The position numbers and the translations under genes are program-made. From the IMG/VR virus record IMGVR_UViG_3300025674_000311, positions 1 to 26,760 of that record: a stretch of DNA of 26,760 bases; one strand, 5' to 3'. Position 1 is the first letter of the stretch. Every line of letters begins with the position of its first letter. The stretch comes from a virus. The notes below the pieces were generated by a model. It worked only from the letters and a program-made list of their open reading frames with translations. It had not been told where the DNA came from and searched no databases. This document shows positions 6,459 to 12,028 of the stretch, one piece after another.

Positions 6459-7706
6459 ATGTCTAATCGTCAGTCTCGTGCTACTGTTGCCGACAAGAAC
6501 AAGTTCATCGAGCTTGCTCGCAATGAGTTTGGTGACACCATTTCTCGTAAGGATGTTCTGCATCTTTGCGAGAAGCACGACCTTCCCACTCCGACTTGGT
6601 TGATGGGCGGCAAGTTTGCTGCTGGTCGCGGACTGTATGCTGTTCCTGCTGCGTTCGAGTCTGGTACTTCTGCTGCTGCTCCGAAGAAGAAGAAGGTTGC
6701 TCGCAAGAGCAAGAAGGCTGCTGCTCCGAAGGTTGCTGCTCCCGTTGTTGCCGATGCTCCGGCGTCTGCTTCTGCTGGTTCGGTTCGCTCTGGTCTGCTT
6801 GACAGTCTGGTTCCGAGCAAGTCGTCGAACTTTGTTCCGTTCGGTTCGTTCAACGACATTCACCAGATCATCGCTTCGGAGATGTTCTATCCGGTCTTCA
6901 TCACTGGTCTTTCTGGTAACGGCAAGACCTTCGGTGTCGAGCAGGCATGTGCCAAGGCTGATCGCGAGTGCGTTCGAGTCAATCTCACTATCGAGACTGA
7001 CGAGGACGATCTGATCGGCGGCTTCCGACTGGTCAACGGCGAGACTGTTTTCCAGAAGGGTCCGGTTGTCGAAGCGATGGAACGTGGTGCTGTTCTGCTC
7101 CTCGACGAGATTGATCTTGCTTCCAACAAGATCATGTGCCTTCAGCCGGTGCTTGAAGGCAAGCCGCTCTTCCTCAAGAAGATCGGTGAACTCGTCGAAC
7201 CTGCTGCTGGGTTCAACATCGTTGCTACTGCCAACACCAAGGGTAAGGGTGATGATGCTGGTCGCTTCATCGGAACGAATGTTCTGAACGAGGCGTTCCT
7301 TGAGCGGTTCCCGATCACGTTCGAGCAGGCTTATCCTTCGGTCACGATCGAGAAGAAGATCGTTGCCAAGGAACTCAAGCTCCTCGGTTCCGAGGACGAC
7401 GAGTTTGCTGCCAACCTTGTCAACTGGGCAGACACGATTCGCAAGACTTTCTTCGACGGTGGTGTCGATGAGATCATTGCTACTCGGCGTCTGATTCACA
7501 TTGCCAAGGCGTACTCGATCTTCGGTGATCGACTCAAGGCAGTCGAGCTTTGTGTCGCTCGCTTCGACGACGAGACGAAGGAGTCCTTCATCGACCTTTA
7601 CAAGAAGCTCGATGCGGAAGCCAACGCCACTACTGTCGAGGCTGCTGCTTCTGAAGCTGGATCGTCGGAAACGGTTTCCGATGGTGACACTCTCGCTCCG
7701 TTCTAA
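6459..7706 (+). CDS. MoxR/CobS-like AAA+ ATPase
   Basis: A 415-residue protein. Residues 1-50 contain a small helical domain (SRKDVLHLCEKHDLPTPTWL). Residues about 75-115 are an Ala/Lys/Pro-rich linker. The AAA+ core has Walker A GLSGNGKT at 150-157 and Walker B VLLLDEID at 212-219, and ATANTKGKG fits the sensor-1 region. The family resembles the phage gene often annotated cobS in T4-like cyanophages. MoxR-family ATPases work with VWA partners, and here the VWA gene is immediately upstream (47 bases), so the two probably form one complex. All Lys codons I could read are AAG, unlike most of the window. It is the last gene of its transcript before the tRNA cluster. Confidence 0.85.
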   Translation: MSNRQSRATVADKNKFIELARNEFGDTISRKDVLHLCEKHDLPTPTWLMGGKFAAGRGLYAVPAAFESGTSAAAPKKKKVARKSKKAAAPKVAAPVVADAPASASAGSVRSGLLDSLVPSKSSNFVPFGSFNDIHQIIASEMFYPVFITGLSGNGKTFGVEQACAKADRECVRVNLTIETDEDDLIGGFRLVNGETVFQKGPVVEAMERGAVLLLDEIDLASNKIMCLQPVLEGKPLFLKKIGELVEPAAGFNIVATANTKGKGDDAGRFIGTNVLNEAFLERFPITFEQAYPSVTIEKKIVAKELKLLGSEDDEFAANLVNWADTIRKTFFDGGVDEIIATRRLIHIAKAYSIFGDRLKAVELCVARFDDETKESFIDLYKKLDAEANATTVEAAASEAGSSETVSDGDTLAPF

Positions 7707-7728
7707 TACGGAACCTAAATGAATGTAT

Positions 7729-7805
7729 GCTCCCGTAACTCAGTCGGTTAGAGTGCCGTTCTTATAAAGCGGTGGTCGCGGGTTCGAGTCCCGCCGGGAG
7801 TACCA
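7729..7805 (+). tRNA. tRNA-Ile (anticodon UAU)
   Basis: A full cloverleaf of 77 bases: acceptor GCTCCCG with CGGGAGT (first pair G-U), D arm ACTC/GAGT, anticodon arm CCGTT-CTTATAA-AGCGG, T arm GCGGG-TTCGAGT-CCCGC, and encoded CCA. The loop gives anticodon TAT, reading AUA. Most bacteria read AUA with a CAU tRNA modified to lysidine, so a UAU tRNA is noteworthy. Confidence 0.93.
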
Positions 7806-7818
7806 TTCATTTTTTTGT

Positions 7819-7841
7819 CGCTACTATCACGCGCCTAACAT
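7819..7841 (+). repeat. Leader element, copy 1
   Basis: CGCTACTATCAC-GCGCCTAACAT lies 19 bases before the ATG at 7860. A second copy at 12070-12090 is identical except for lacking two bases (GC) in the middle. Both lie just upstream of short genes, which suggests a shared regulatory or binding sequence. Confidence 0.6.
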
Positions 7842-7859
7842 CTTCGGAGTTTTGATTAT

Positions 7860-8225
7860 ATGCCCGGTTCTTTTATTGAAACTAAATATGATGGAATCGA
7901 CGTTTCTCGTCCGGTAGGCAAAACGAATCTTCCCTCAAAGCACATGTATTTTGTGGGTGATCGTCGCGCTTTGTTTCTTCGATTTGAATCCTCTCGACCA
8001 ACGCGAAATTCTTACAGCGTATTCAAGTTTGTCGATGAGGATGGTAATTTGTTTATTTGTTTCTCAGACCACATTGAGTTCAACAAAGATCCGATCGAGC
8101 CGGGAAACTGTTATATTTTGAATGCTACCATCAAGCGTCATTCTCATAATGCTTATGAGAATATTGAGGAAACTCATATCAATCGAATCAAGGTTCTGAA
8201 GTGCCTTGGCAAAAAGGATAAGTAG
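7860..8225 (+). CDS. Unknown small beta-rich protein
   Basis: A 121-residue protein with GGAG at 7846-7849 before its ATG. Residues 28-95 alternate short hydrophobic strands and turns (YSVFKFVDEDGNLFICFS, NCYILNATIKRH), compatible with an OB-like or other small beta barrel, followed by a basic C-terminus. It heads a run of four small genes between tRNA-Ile and tRNA-Thr. It could bind nucleic acid, but no diagnostic residues are visible and I do not recognise the family. Confidence 0.7.
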   Translation: MPGSFIETKYDGIDVSRPVGKTNLPSKHMYFVGDRRALFLRFESSRPTRNSYSVFKFVDEDGNLFICFSDHIEFNKDPIEPGNCYILNATIKRHSHNAYENIEETHINRIKVLKCLGKKDK

Positions 8226-8227
8226 TA

Positions 8228-8410
8228 ATGGAATCGCATATTAAATACATTGTTGAGAAAACGATCAATCGTATTGATTCTGAATTTAGTGTTTTGTCTG
8301 ATGAAGTTGTTGACGAAAAAACGAGTCAACTGATTGGTCACATTCACCTTTTGATTTCTTGTCTTTTGGAAGACATGGATCGGGAGCTTGAAATTGTTGG
8401 AGGGTATTGA
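8228..8410 (+). CDS. Small acidic helical protein, unknown
   Basis: A 60-residue ORF beginning two bases after the previous stop, with AAAGGA upstream. It is Glu/Asp-rich and almost entirely helical by composition. The next gene's GTG start lies one base after its stop, and that gene's ribosome site sits inside its last codons, so the two are translationally coupled. No function can be assigned. Confidence 0.6.
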   Translation: MESHIKYIVEKTINRIDSEFSVLSDEVVDEKTSQLIGHIHLLISCLLEDMDRELEIVGGY

Positions 8411-8411
8411 A

Positions 8412-8615
8412 GTGAAGAATGAGATTATTGTTGAGTTACTTTCTCCGGTAGATGATATTTTGTCGGAGCTTTCTCTTGATAAGAATAGTAAGGTCAAGTT
8501 GGAGTTGGCATTGAACAAGGTTCGATCGAACCTGAATGACCTTTTCAGTGATATGTTCGACGCAGACGATCCGTATGCTTTCATGGTAGGAGAAGATGAC
8601 TACGATGATTTCTGA
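8412..8615 (+). CDS. Small acidic protein, GTG start
   Basis: A 67-residue protein. The same frame is open further upstream from a TTG at 8388, but GGAGGG at 8399-8404 is seven bases before GTG 8412, so I chose the GTG. Residues 1-50 look helical with a heptad-like pattern; the C-terminus is very acidic with aromatic residues (MVGEDDYDDF), a tail type seen in single-stranded-DNA-binding proteins and DNA mimics. Its last 20 bases overlap the next gene in another frame. The function is unknown. Confidence 0.6.
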   Translation: MKNEIIVELLSPVDDILSELSLDKNSKVKLELALNKVRSNLNDLFSDMFDADDPYAFMVGEDDYDDF

Positions 8616-8922
8616 CGAAAACGAACTCGATGATATTTACATGGCAGCGCATGGTCGTTTCCTTGATGACATTGGGTTGACGTTTCGTGATTCAGTTATA
8701 TTGGAATCATCGAGTTACGGTTACTCTTCTGATGATGTTGCTGCGATTGCCAACACACTCGAACTTCAATATGATCGCGAGAGATTTCAATACCTTCACG
8801 AGAATGTTCTTTGTGAATCTTTGGATGAAGATGTTTTGAATGAGTTTTTGAATAGTTCGCCACTCGATAGATTGCTTCGCATCAGCGAGTTGGTTGAACG
8901 TATTCAAGACATGGACCCCTAG
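8596..8922 (+). CDS. Acidic helical protein, unknown
   Basis: A 108-residue protein overlapping the previous gene by 20 bases. Start choice is uncertain: AGGAG at 8588-8592 is three bases before ATG 8596 (short) and twelve before ATG 8605 (long). The protein is acidic, mostly helical and lacks Cys clusters or a signal. It ends ten bases before tRNA-Thr. No family is recognised; co-location suggests a role shared with the three small genes before it. Confidence 0.65.
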   Translation: MTTMISDENELDDIYMAAHGRFLDDIGLTFRDSVILESSSYGYSSDDVAAIANTLELQYDRERFQYLHENVLCESLDEDVLNEFLNSSPLDRLLRISELVERIQDMDP

Positions 8923-8932
8923 CTCAATTTAA

Positions 8933-9008
8933 GCCGACTTAGCTCAGATGGAAGAGCGCGATACTTGTAATATCGAAGTCGTCGGTTCGATTCCGACAGT
9001 CGGCTCCA
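8933..9008 (+). tRNA. tRNA-Thr (anticodon UGU)
   Basis: A 76-base cloverleaf: acceptor GCCGACT with AGTCGGC, anticodon arm CGATA-CTTGTAA-TATCG giving TGT, T arm GTCGG-TTCGATT-CCGAC, discriminator T and encoded CCA. It reads ACA and by wobble other ACN codons. Confidence 0.95.
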
Positions 9009-9159
9009 TTTTGATTATCTGTAACCACTGTGCGGAAACCGCTGGTCTGCGCCAGTCCCGGACGCTCGTCACGGCGGAGCCGGTTAGGGCGAGGTAGCAG
9101 TAAGGACCGCCAACAGAAGATGCCGCCTCTGTGACGAGAGGCGGGGACTTCGTTTTTAC
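9009..9159 (+). other. Structured GC-rich spacer between tRNA-Thr and tRNA-Arg
   Basis: A 150-base gap with no ORF, clearly GC-richer than its neighbours. CTCGTCAC (9065-9072) can pair over eight bases with GTGACGAG (9131-9138). Alternatively CCGCCTCT (9123-9130) pairs with AGAGGCGG (9137-9144), with five T bases a few bases further on. The two pairings compete for the same bases. It begins with a 34-base repeat also found at 10496. It may be a small RNA, a processing spacer or the remains of lost tRNA genes. Confidence 0.5.
9027..9060 (+). repeat. 34-base direct repeat, copy 1 (tRNA-Leu 3' half-like)
   Basis: Identical over 34 bases to 10496-10529. It contains GCGG-AAA-CCGC and CTGG...CCAG inverted repeats. 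It resembles the variable arm and T arm of the tRNA-Leu at 9638-9724 with a deletion, and lacks the acceptor end here. Confidence 0.8.
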
Positions 9160-9236
9160 GCACTCGTAGCTCAGTTGGATAGAGCGGTTGCCTTCTAAGC
9201 AACGGGTCGCAGGTTCGAGTCCTGCCGGGTGCGCCA
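9160..9236 (+). tRNA. tRNA-Arg (anticodon UCU)
   Basis: A 77-base cloverleaf: acceptor GCACTCG with CGGGTGC, anticodon arm GTTGC-CTTCTAA-GCAAC giving TCT, T arm GCAGG-TTCGAGT-CCTGC, discriminator G and encoded CCA. It reads AGA and AGG, codons usually rare in GC-rich hosts. Confidence 0.95.
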
Positions 9237-9267
9237 TTTCTTAAAAAAGGAAAAAGGAAATTTGAAT

Positions 9268-9435
9268 ATGACGATGGGATTAGTTCCGAGGAAAACTTCA
9301 CAAATCGGATCTTTGAATTTTGACGTTGAAAAGATCAACAATGGCTACTTATGTCATCACGAATCAGACACATGGTTTTTTCCAAACAAGGAAGACCTAG
9401 TAAAGTATATCACTGATTTGATCGAAGAGATTTGA
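9268..9435 (+). CDS. Small protein, unknown
   Basis: A 55-residue ORF. AAAAAGGAAA upstream supports ATG 9268 (an in-frame ATG at 9274 is also possible). The sequence has a WFF aromatic cluster and ends with an acidic helix (DLVKYITDLIEEI). Its TGA is directly followed by the ATG of the next small gene, so both probably form a coupled pair between tRNA-Arg and tRNA-Lys. The function is unknown. Confidence 0.55.
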   Translation: MTMGLVPRKTSQIGSLNFDVEKINNGYLCHHESDTWFFPNKEDLVKYITDLIEEI

Positions 9436-9540
9436 ATGACAACTTTAGAGAAAATGTTTTGGGGTCTGATAACCGCAGTGATCGTAACAGCATGGTCGCT
9501 GCGTCTTGTTGGGGTGTTTCCGATATTCACAGTTTGGTAG
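9436..9540 (+). CDS. 34-residue single-span membrane peptide
   Basis: A short ORF starting at the base after the previous stop, with GAAGAGA upstream. Residues about 8-32 are one continuous hydrophobic helix with aromatic ends (MFWGLITAVIV...VGVFPIFTVW), so it is a small inner-membrane peptide. Phages use such peptides as holin-like or host-inhibiting factors, but nothing here specifies which. Confidence 0.5.
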   Translation: MTTLEKMFWGLITAVIVTAWSLRLVGVFPIFTVW

Positions 9541-9552
9541 CAGATATTTGAT

Positions 9553-9629
9553 GGGCTCGTAGCTCAATTGGTTAGAGCAAGAGGCTTTTAACCTCTAGGT
9601 TCTCGGTTCGATTCCGAGCGGGCTCTCCA
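9553..9629 (+). tRNA. tRNA-Lys (anticodon UUU)
   Basis: A 77-base cloverleaf: acceptor GGGCTCG with CGGGCTC (two G-U pairs), anticodon arm AGAGG-CTTTTAA-CCTCT giving TTT, T arm CTCGG-TTCGATT-CCGAG, discriminator T and encoded CCA. It reads AAA and AAG. Confidence 0.94.
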
Positions 9630-9637
9630 TTTCATTT

Positions 9638-9724
9638 GCCGGGTTGGTGGAATTGGTATACACAGAAGACTTAAAATCTTCCGACCGCAAGGTCTTGCGG
9701 GTTCGAGTCCCGCACCCGGCACCA
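9638..9724 (+). tRNA. tRNA-Leu (anticodon UAA)
   Basis: An 87-base type II tRNA with acceptor GCCGGGT/ACCCGGC, anticodon arm GAAGA-CTTAAAA-TCTTC giving TAA, a long variable arm (CCGACCGCAAGGTCTT region), T arm GCGGG-TTCGAGT-CCCGC and encoded CCA. It reads UUA. It lies eight bases after tRNA-Lys, and fragments like its 3' half recur at 9027 and 10496. Confidence 0.95.
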
Positions 9725-9760
9725 TTATTTTGATAGTAAATAGTGAAAGGAATAATAATA

Positions 9761-10309
9761 ATGAAGACTTATAGTCGCGATGAACTGGAAGAAATTCTCA
9801 GGCTGCACGAACTCTGGGTCAATCGAAAGAAAGGCGGCAAACGCGCGGACCTGATCGGCGCGAACCTGACTGGCGCGTACCTGCGCGGAGCGTACCTGCG
9901 CGGAGCGAAGCTGACCGGCGCGAACCTGCGCTGGGCGGACCTGAACTGCGCGTTCCTGCCCGGCGCGAACCTGACCGGCGCGGACCTTATCGACGCGAGC
10001 ATGACTAGCGCAAACCTGTTTTGCGCGTCTCTGGTCGGCGCGACGTTGCGCCGCGCAAAACTGACCGACGCGAACCTGCGCTGGGCGAACCTGACCGACG
10101 CGAACCTGCGCTGGGCGAACCTGACCGACGCGGACCTGAGCAACGCGAACCTTCGCGGCGCGTATCTGGACGGCGCGGAACTGTTCGGCGCGGAACTGTT
10201 CGGCGCGGACCTGTTCGGCGCGGATCTTCGCAGCGCGGATCTTCGCAGCGCGGATTTGTCTGACGCAAACCTGACCGACGCTCTACTCGACGAGCGCACT
10301 AAGTTTTAG
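9761..10309 (+). CDS. Pentapeptide-repeat protein
   Basis: A 182-residue protein. I use ATG 9761 because AAAGGA at 9746-9751 is correctly spaced; a GTG at 9743 would include the ribosome site. Residues 1-32 are a helical N-terminus with a basic patch (NRKKGGKR). From about 35 to 175 the protein is made of A(D/N/Y)LxG-type pentapeptides, roughly 28 of them, which fold as a right-handed quadrilateral beta-helix. Some family members mimic DNA and protect topoisomerase, but most have no known role. The DNA is much richer in GC than its neighbours and uses GCG and CTG almost exclusively. Exact tandem copies (30 bases near 10069-10128, 15 bases near 10224-10253) indicate growth by duplication and recent transfer. 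Confidence 0.85.
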   Translation: MKTYSRDELEEILRLHELWVNRKKGGKRADLIGANLTGAYLRGAYLRGAKLTGANLRWADLNCAFLPGANLTGADLIDASMTSANLFCASLVGATLRRAKLTDANLRWANLTDANLRWANLTDADLSNANLRGAYLDGAELFGAELFGADLFGADLRSADLRSADLSDANLTDALLDERTKF

Positions 10310-10311
10310 AA

Positions 10312-10491
10312 ATGGCAAAAAGAAATAAGTATCTTCTTCGTCACGCTTGTTCTGCATGTAAAGCATCTGTCTACTTCTGCGAAGACCCAGCGTGCAGATG
10401 CTTCCATCACGCATTCGACACGTTCGATGAGTACGAACACGAGCGAACGAGCTGCAAAATCGAAGATGTGGTAGAGATTTTTACTAAGTGA
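10312..10491 (+). CDS. Small Cys/His-rich protein, possible zinc-binding
   Basis: A 59-residue ORF starting two bases after the pentapeptide gene stop, so translation may be coupled. It holds CSAC (13-16), then CEDPACRCFHH, giving six or more Cys and several His in the first 40 residues, as in small zinc-binding proteins, although the spacing does not match a named finger. The C-terminus is acidic. It ends just before the repeat with tRNA-Leu remnants. The function is unknown. Confidence 0.5.
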   Translation: MAKRNKYLLRHACSACKASVYFCEDPACRCFHHAFDTFDEYEHERTSCKIEDVVEIFTK

Positions 10492-10495
10492 AACT

Positions 10496-10541
10496 ACTGT
10501 GCGGAAACCGCTGGTCTGCGCCAGTCCCGCACCCGGCACCA
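10496..10541 (+). pseudogene. 34-base repeat copy 2 joined to a tRNA-Leu 3' end (tRNA remnant)
   Basis: 10496-10529 equals 9027-9060. The run from 10523 (GTCCCGCACCCGGCACCA) continues exactly as the T-arm and acceptor end of the tRNA-Leu at 9638-9724, including CCA. Upstream, ACCGC-TGGTC-TGCG aligns with the tRNA-Leu variable arm ACCGC-AAGGTCTTGCG. No 5' half is present, so it cannot be a working tRNA. It is best explained as a decayed or recombined tRNA-Leu copy. Confidence 0.65.
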
Positions 10542-10561
10542 TTTTTAACCGTTGTCATTAG

Positions 10562-10684
10562 GGGGCTCCTCTTGACCCAAATGAGTGGTAGCATTTGGCT
10601 GATGGGAAAAGATGAATAATGATGAGCCCCGCGTTGTCTCCTCCGGGTTAGCGTTTGCCTATCATTAATCTTTTCCACTACCAC
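10562..10684 (+). ncRNA. Putative pseudoknotted structured RNA in the tRNA cluster
   Basis: No ORF or tRNA is present, but several helices are evident. P1 is GGGGCTC (10562-10568) with GAGCCCC (10624-10630). P2 is the hairpin CCAAATG (10577-10583) with CATTTGG (10592-10598). P3 is GGAAAAGAT (10605-10613) with ATCTTTTCC (10668-10676), stacked on P4, AATGAT (10618-10623) with ATCATT (10661-10666). P1 crosses P3/P4, an H-type pseudoknot. The P2 loop GTGGTAG (10585-10591) is complementary to CTACCAC (10678-10684), a second crossing contact. Six T bases follow, then tRNA-Pro. T4 also keeps small stable RNAs (species 1 and 2) in its tRNA cluster. No known class was matched; the topology differs from HDV-like and tmRNA folds. 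Confidence 0.6.
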
Positions 10685-10694
10685 ATTTTTTATA

Positions 10695-10771
10695 CGGGGA
10701 TTAGCTCAGTCTGGTAGAGTGTTCGCTTTGGGAGCGAAAGGTCGTAGGTTCAACTCCTACATCCCCGACCA
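10695..10771 (+). tRNA. tRNA-Pro (anticodon UGG)
   Basis: A 77-base cloverleaf: acceptor CGGGGAT with ATCCCCG, starting with C1 as bacterial tRNA-Pro does, anticodon arm TTCGC-TTTGGGA-GCGAA giving TGG, T arm GTAGG-TTCAACT-CCTAC and encoded CCA. It reads CCA and by wobble CCG. Confidence 0.95.
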
Positions 10772-10789
10772 TTTTTTATAGGAGTCTTT

Positions 10790-11197
10790 ATGTCTTTGAG
10801 TAAAGAGAACAAAGCTACTCGAAAACTGCTTCGTGATCTTGTTCAACACGCAGAGTGGTTAGGGCATGTTCCTTATTTTCCGATCAAGGTAGTCTTCAAG
10901 CCTGAAAAGCAAATGGATGATTGCTACGCGACAACGGAGTTGAAAGGCAAGGGATCTAAAAGATATATTGAAATTGCTTTCGATGAAGAATATTTGAAAA
11001 CATCGCATGGGCGAGATTTGTGTAAAGTCAATATGATACACGAACTTGCCCATGCTCTTACATGGTCAAACAACACCAGAGTAGAAGAAGCTCGCACGAT
11101 GAAGTATGGTACACATGGTCCCGAGTTTGGTATTGTGTATGCTCAACTCTGGGAAGATTTGATCGAAGGTCGCCCGGAGGAACACGAAGATTCTTGA
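10790..11197 (+). CDS. SprT-like zinc metalloprotease
   Basis: A 135-residue protein starting after TAGGAG. It carries HELAH at 84-88 (two zinc His and catalytic Glu) and a third potential ligand in HGPEF at 109-113, the H-G-x-x-F signature of SprT/SprTN-type proteases and phage relatives. The size equals the compact catalytic domain. SprT-like enzymes cleave DNA-bound or crosslinked proteins in eukaryotes; the phage role is unknown. It begins 18 bases after tRNA-Pro and precedes phoH. It is confident as a metallopeptidase-like protein and less so as SprT sensu stricto. Confidence 0.75.
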   Translation: MSLSKENKATRKLLRDLVQHAEWLGHVPYFPIKVVFKPEKQMDDCYATTELKGKGSKRYIEIAFDEEYLKTSHGRDLCKVNMIHELAHALTWSNNTRVEEARTMKYGTHGPEFGIVYAQLWEDLIEGRPEEHEDS

Positions 11198-11244
11198 ACA
11201 TTCTCATCTGCTAAATACTTTTGTGAGGCTGCGGGAGGTTTTGT

Positions 11245-11979
11245 TTGGGACGTAAAAACAGAAGACTCAAGATTAAGGAAGCCGAGTATTTACAGCTAGT
11301 GGAAGAGGAGACAAATTCTCTCATAAGAAGAAAGCAAAAAGAGGTGATTATAACACCTCGAAATCTGAAGCAAAGATATTTAATCAGTCTTTTGGAGAAT
11401 CCAAATAAACATATTAATTTTGCTATAGGACCGGCAGGTACGGGAAAGACTCTTATCGCCACACTATACGCAATCAAAAGTCTTAGAGAAGGTTTAGTAA
11501 GAAAGATTGTAATCACAAGACCGGCAGTAAGTGTTGACGAGCAGCATGGATTTTTGCCGGGAACTTTAGTAGAAAAGATGGGTCCGTGGACGCGACCCAT
11601 GTTTGATATTTTCGAGGAGTATTATTCAACAGGTCAGATTGAAAAAATGGTCAAGGACAATGTAATCGAAATTGCTCCGTTGGCATACATGCGAGGACGA
11701 ACATTCAAGGATGCCATCATCATCGCAGACGAAATGCAAAATGCCACGGACAGTCAGATGAAAATGTTGTTGACAAGAATCGGTGACAATAGTAAAATAG
11801 TAGTCACCGGAGATTTGGAACAGTTTGATCGAGGATACCAACAAAATGGATTGAAGATGTTTATTGATCGGTTGGCTATTCGACATTCCAATATGATAGG
11901 AACCGTCGAGTTTACACCGGATGAAGTAGAACGCCATCCAGTTGTTTCCGAGGTCTTGGATATTTACTTGAACGCATAA
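11245..11979 (+). CDS. phoH: PhoH-like P-loop ATPase
   Basis: A 244-residue protein. No ATG fits; GGGAGG at 11233-11238 is six bases before TTG 11245, so I take a TTG start. Walker A is GPAGTGKT at 62-69 and Walker B is IIIADEMQNAT at 158-168, where the DEMQN form is typical of PhoH; VVTGDLEQFD is the following sensor-like segment. PhoH proteins form a P-loop ATPase family fused in some bacteria to RNA-binding or nuclease domains and are very common in marine and T4-like phages. A role in RNA metabolism or phosphate stress is suggested but not settled. A CTAAATA box lies upstream at 11211. Confidence 0.9.
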   Translation: MGRKNRRLKIKEAEYLQLVEEETNSLIRRKQKEVIITPRNLKQRYLISLLENPNKHINFAIGPAGTGKTLIATLYAIKSLREGLVRKIVITRPAVSVDEQHGFLPGTLVEKMGPWTRPMFDIFEEYYSTGQIEKMVKDNVIEIAPLAYMRGRTFKDAIIIADEMQNATDSQMKMLLTRIGDNSKIVVTGDLEQFDRGYQQNGLKMFIDRLAIRHSNMIGTVEFTPDEVERHPVVSEVLDIYLNA

Positions 11980-12028
11980 AGGATTTATTTGTAATGTATA
12001 TTTGTGATGATAACTTGACAAACTACGA

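Noticed and set aside
3952-7706. Reading the VWA and MoxR-like pair as cobaltochelatase CobT/CobS for vitamin B12 synthesis.
   Set aside because: No other cobalamin gene is present, and the N-terminal HExxH domain is not expected in CobT; a generic MoxR-VWA machine fits better.
8939-9301. Two long reverse-strand open frames giving peptides such as GRTRTCDPLL and PAGLEPATRC.
   Set aside because: These are the well-known spurious translations of tRNA genes read backwards; they cover tRNA-Thr and tRNA-Arg exactly.
9743-9760. GTG start for the pentapeptide gene, adding six residues.
   Set aside because: The ribosome site AAAGGA would then lie inside the gene; ATG 9761 has the right spacing.
10562-10684. 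Hammerhead or HDV-like ribozyme, suggested by CTGATG and a 7 bp first helix.
   Set aside because: The hammerhead GAAA/GUC core is missing, and the helix order (hairpin before the second crossing strand) does not match HDV topology.
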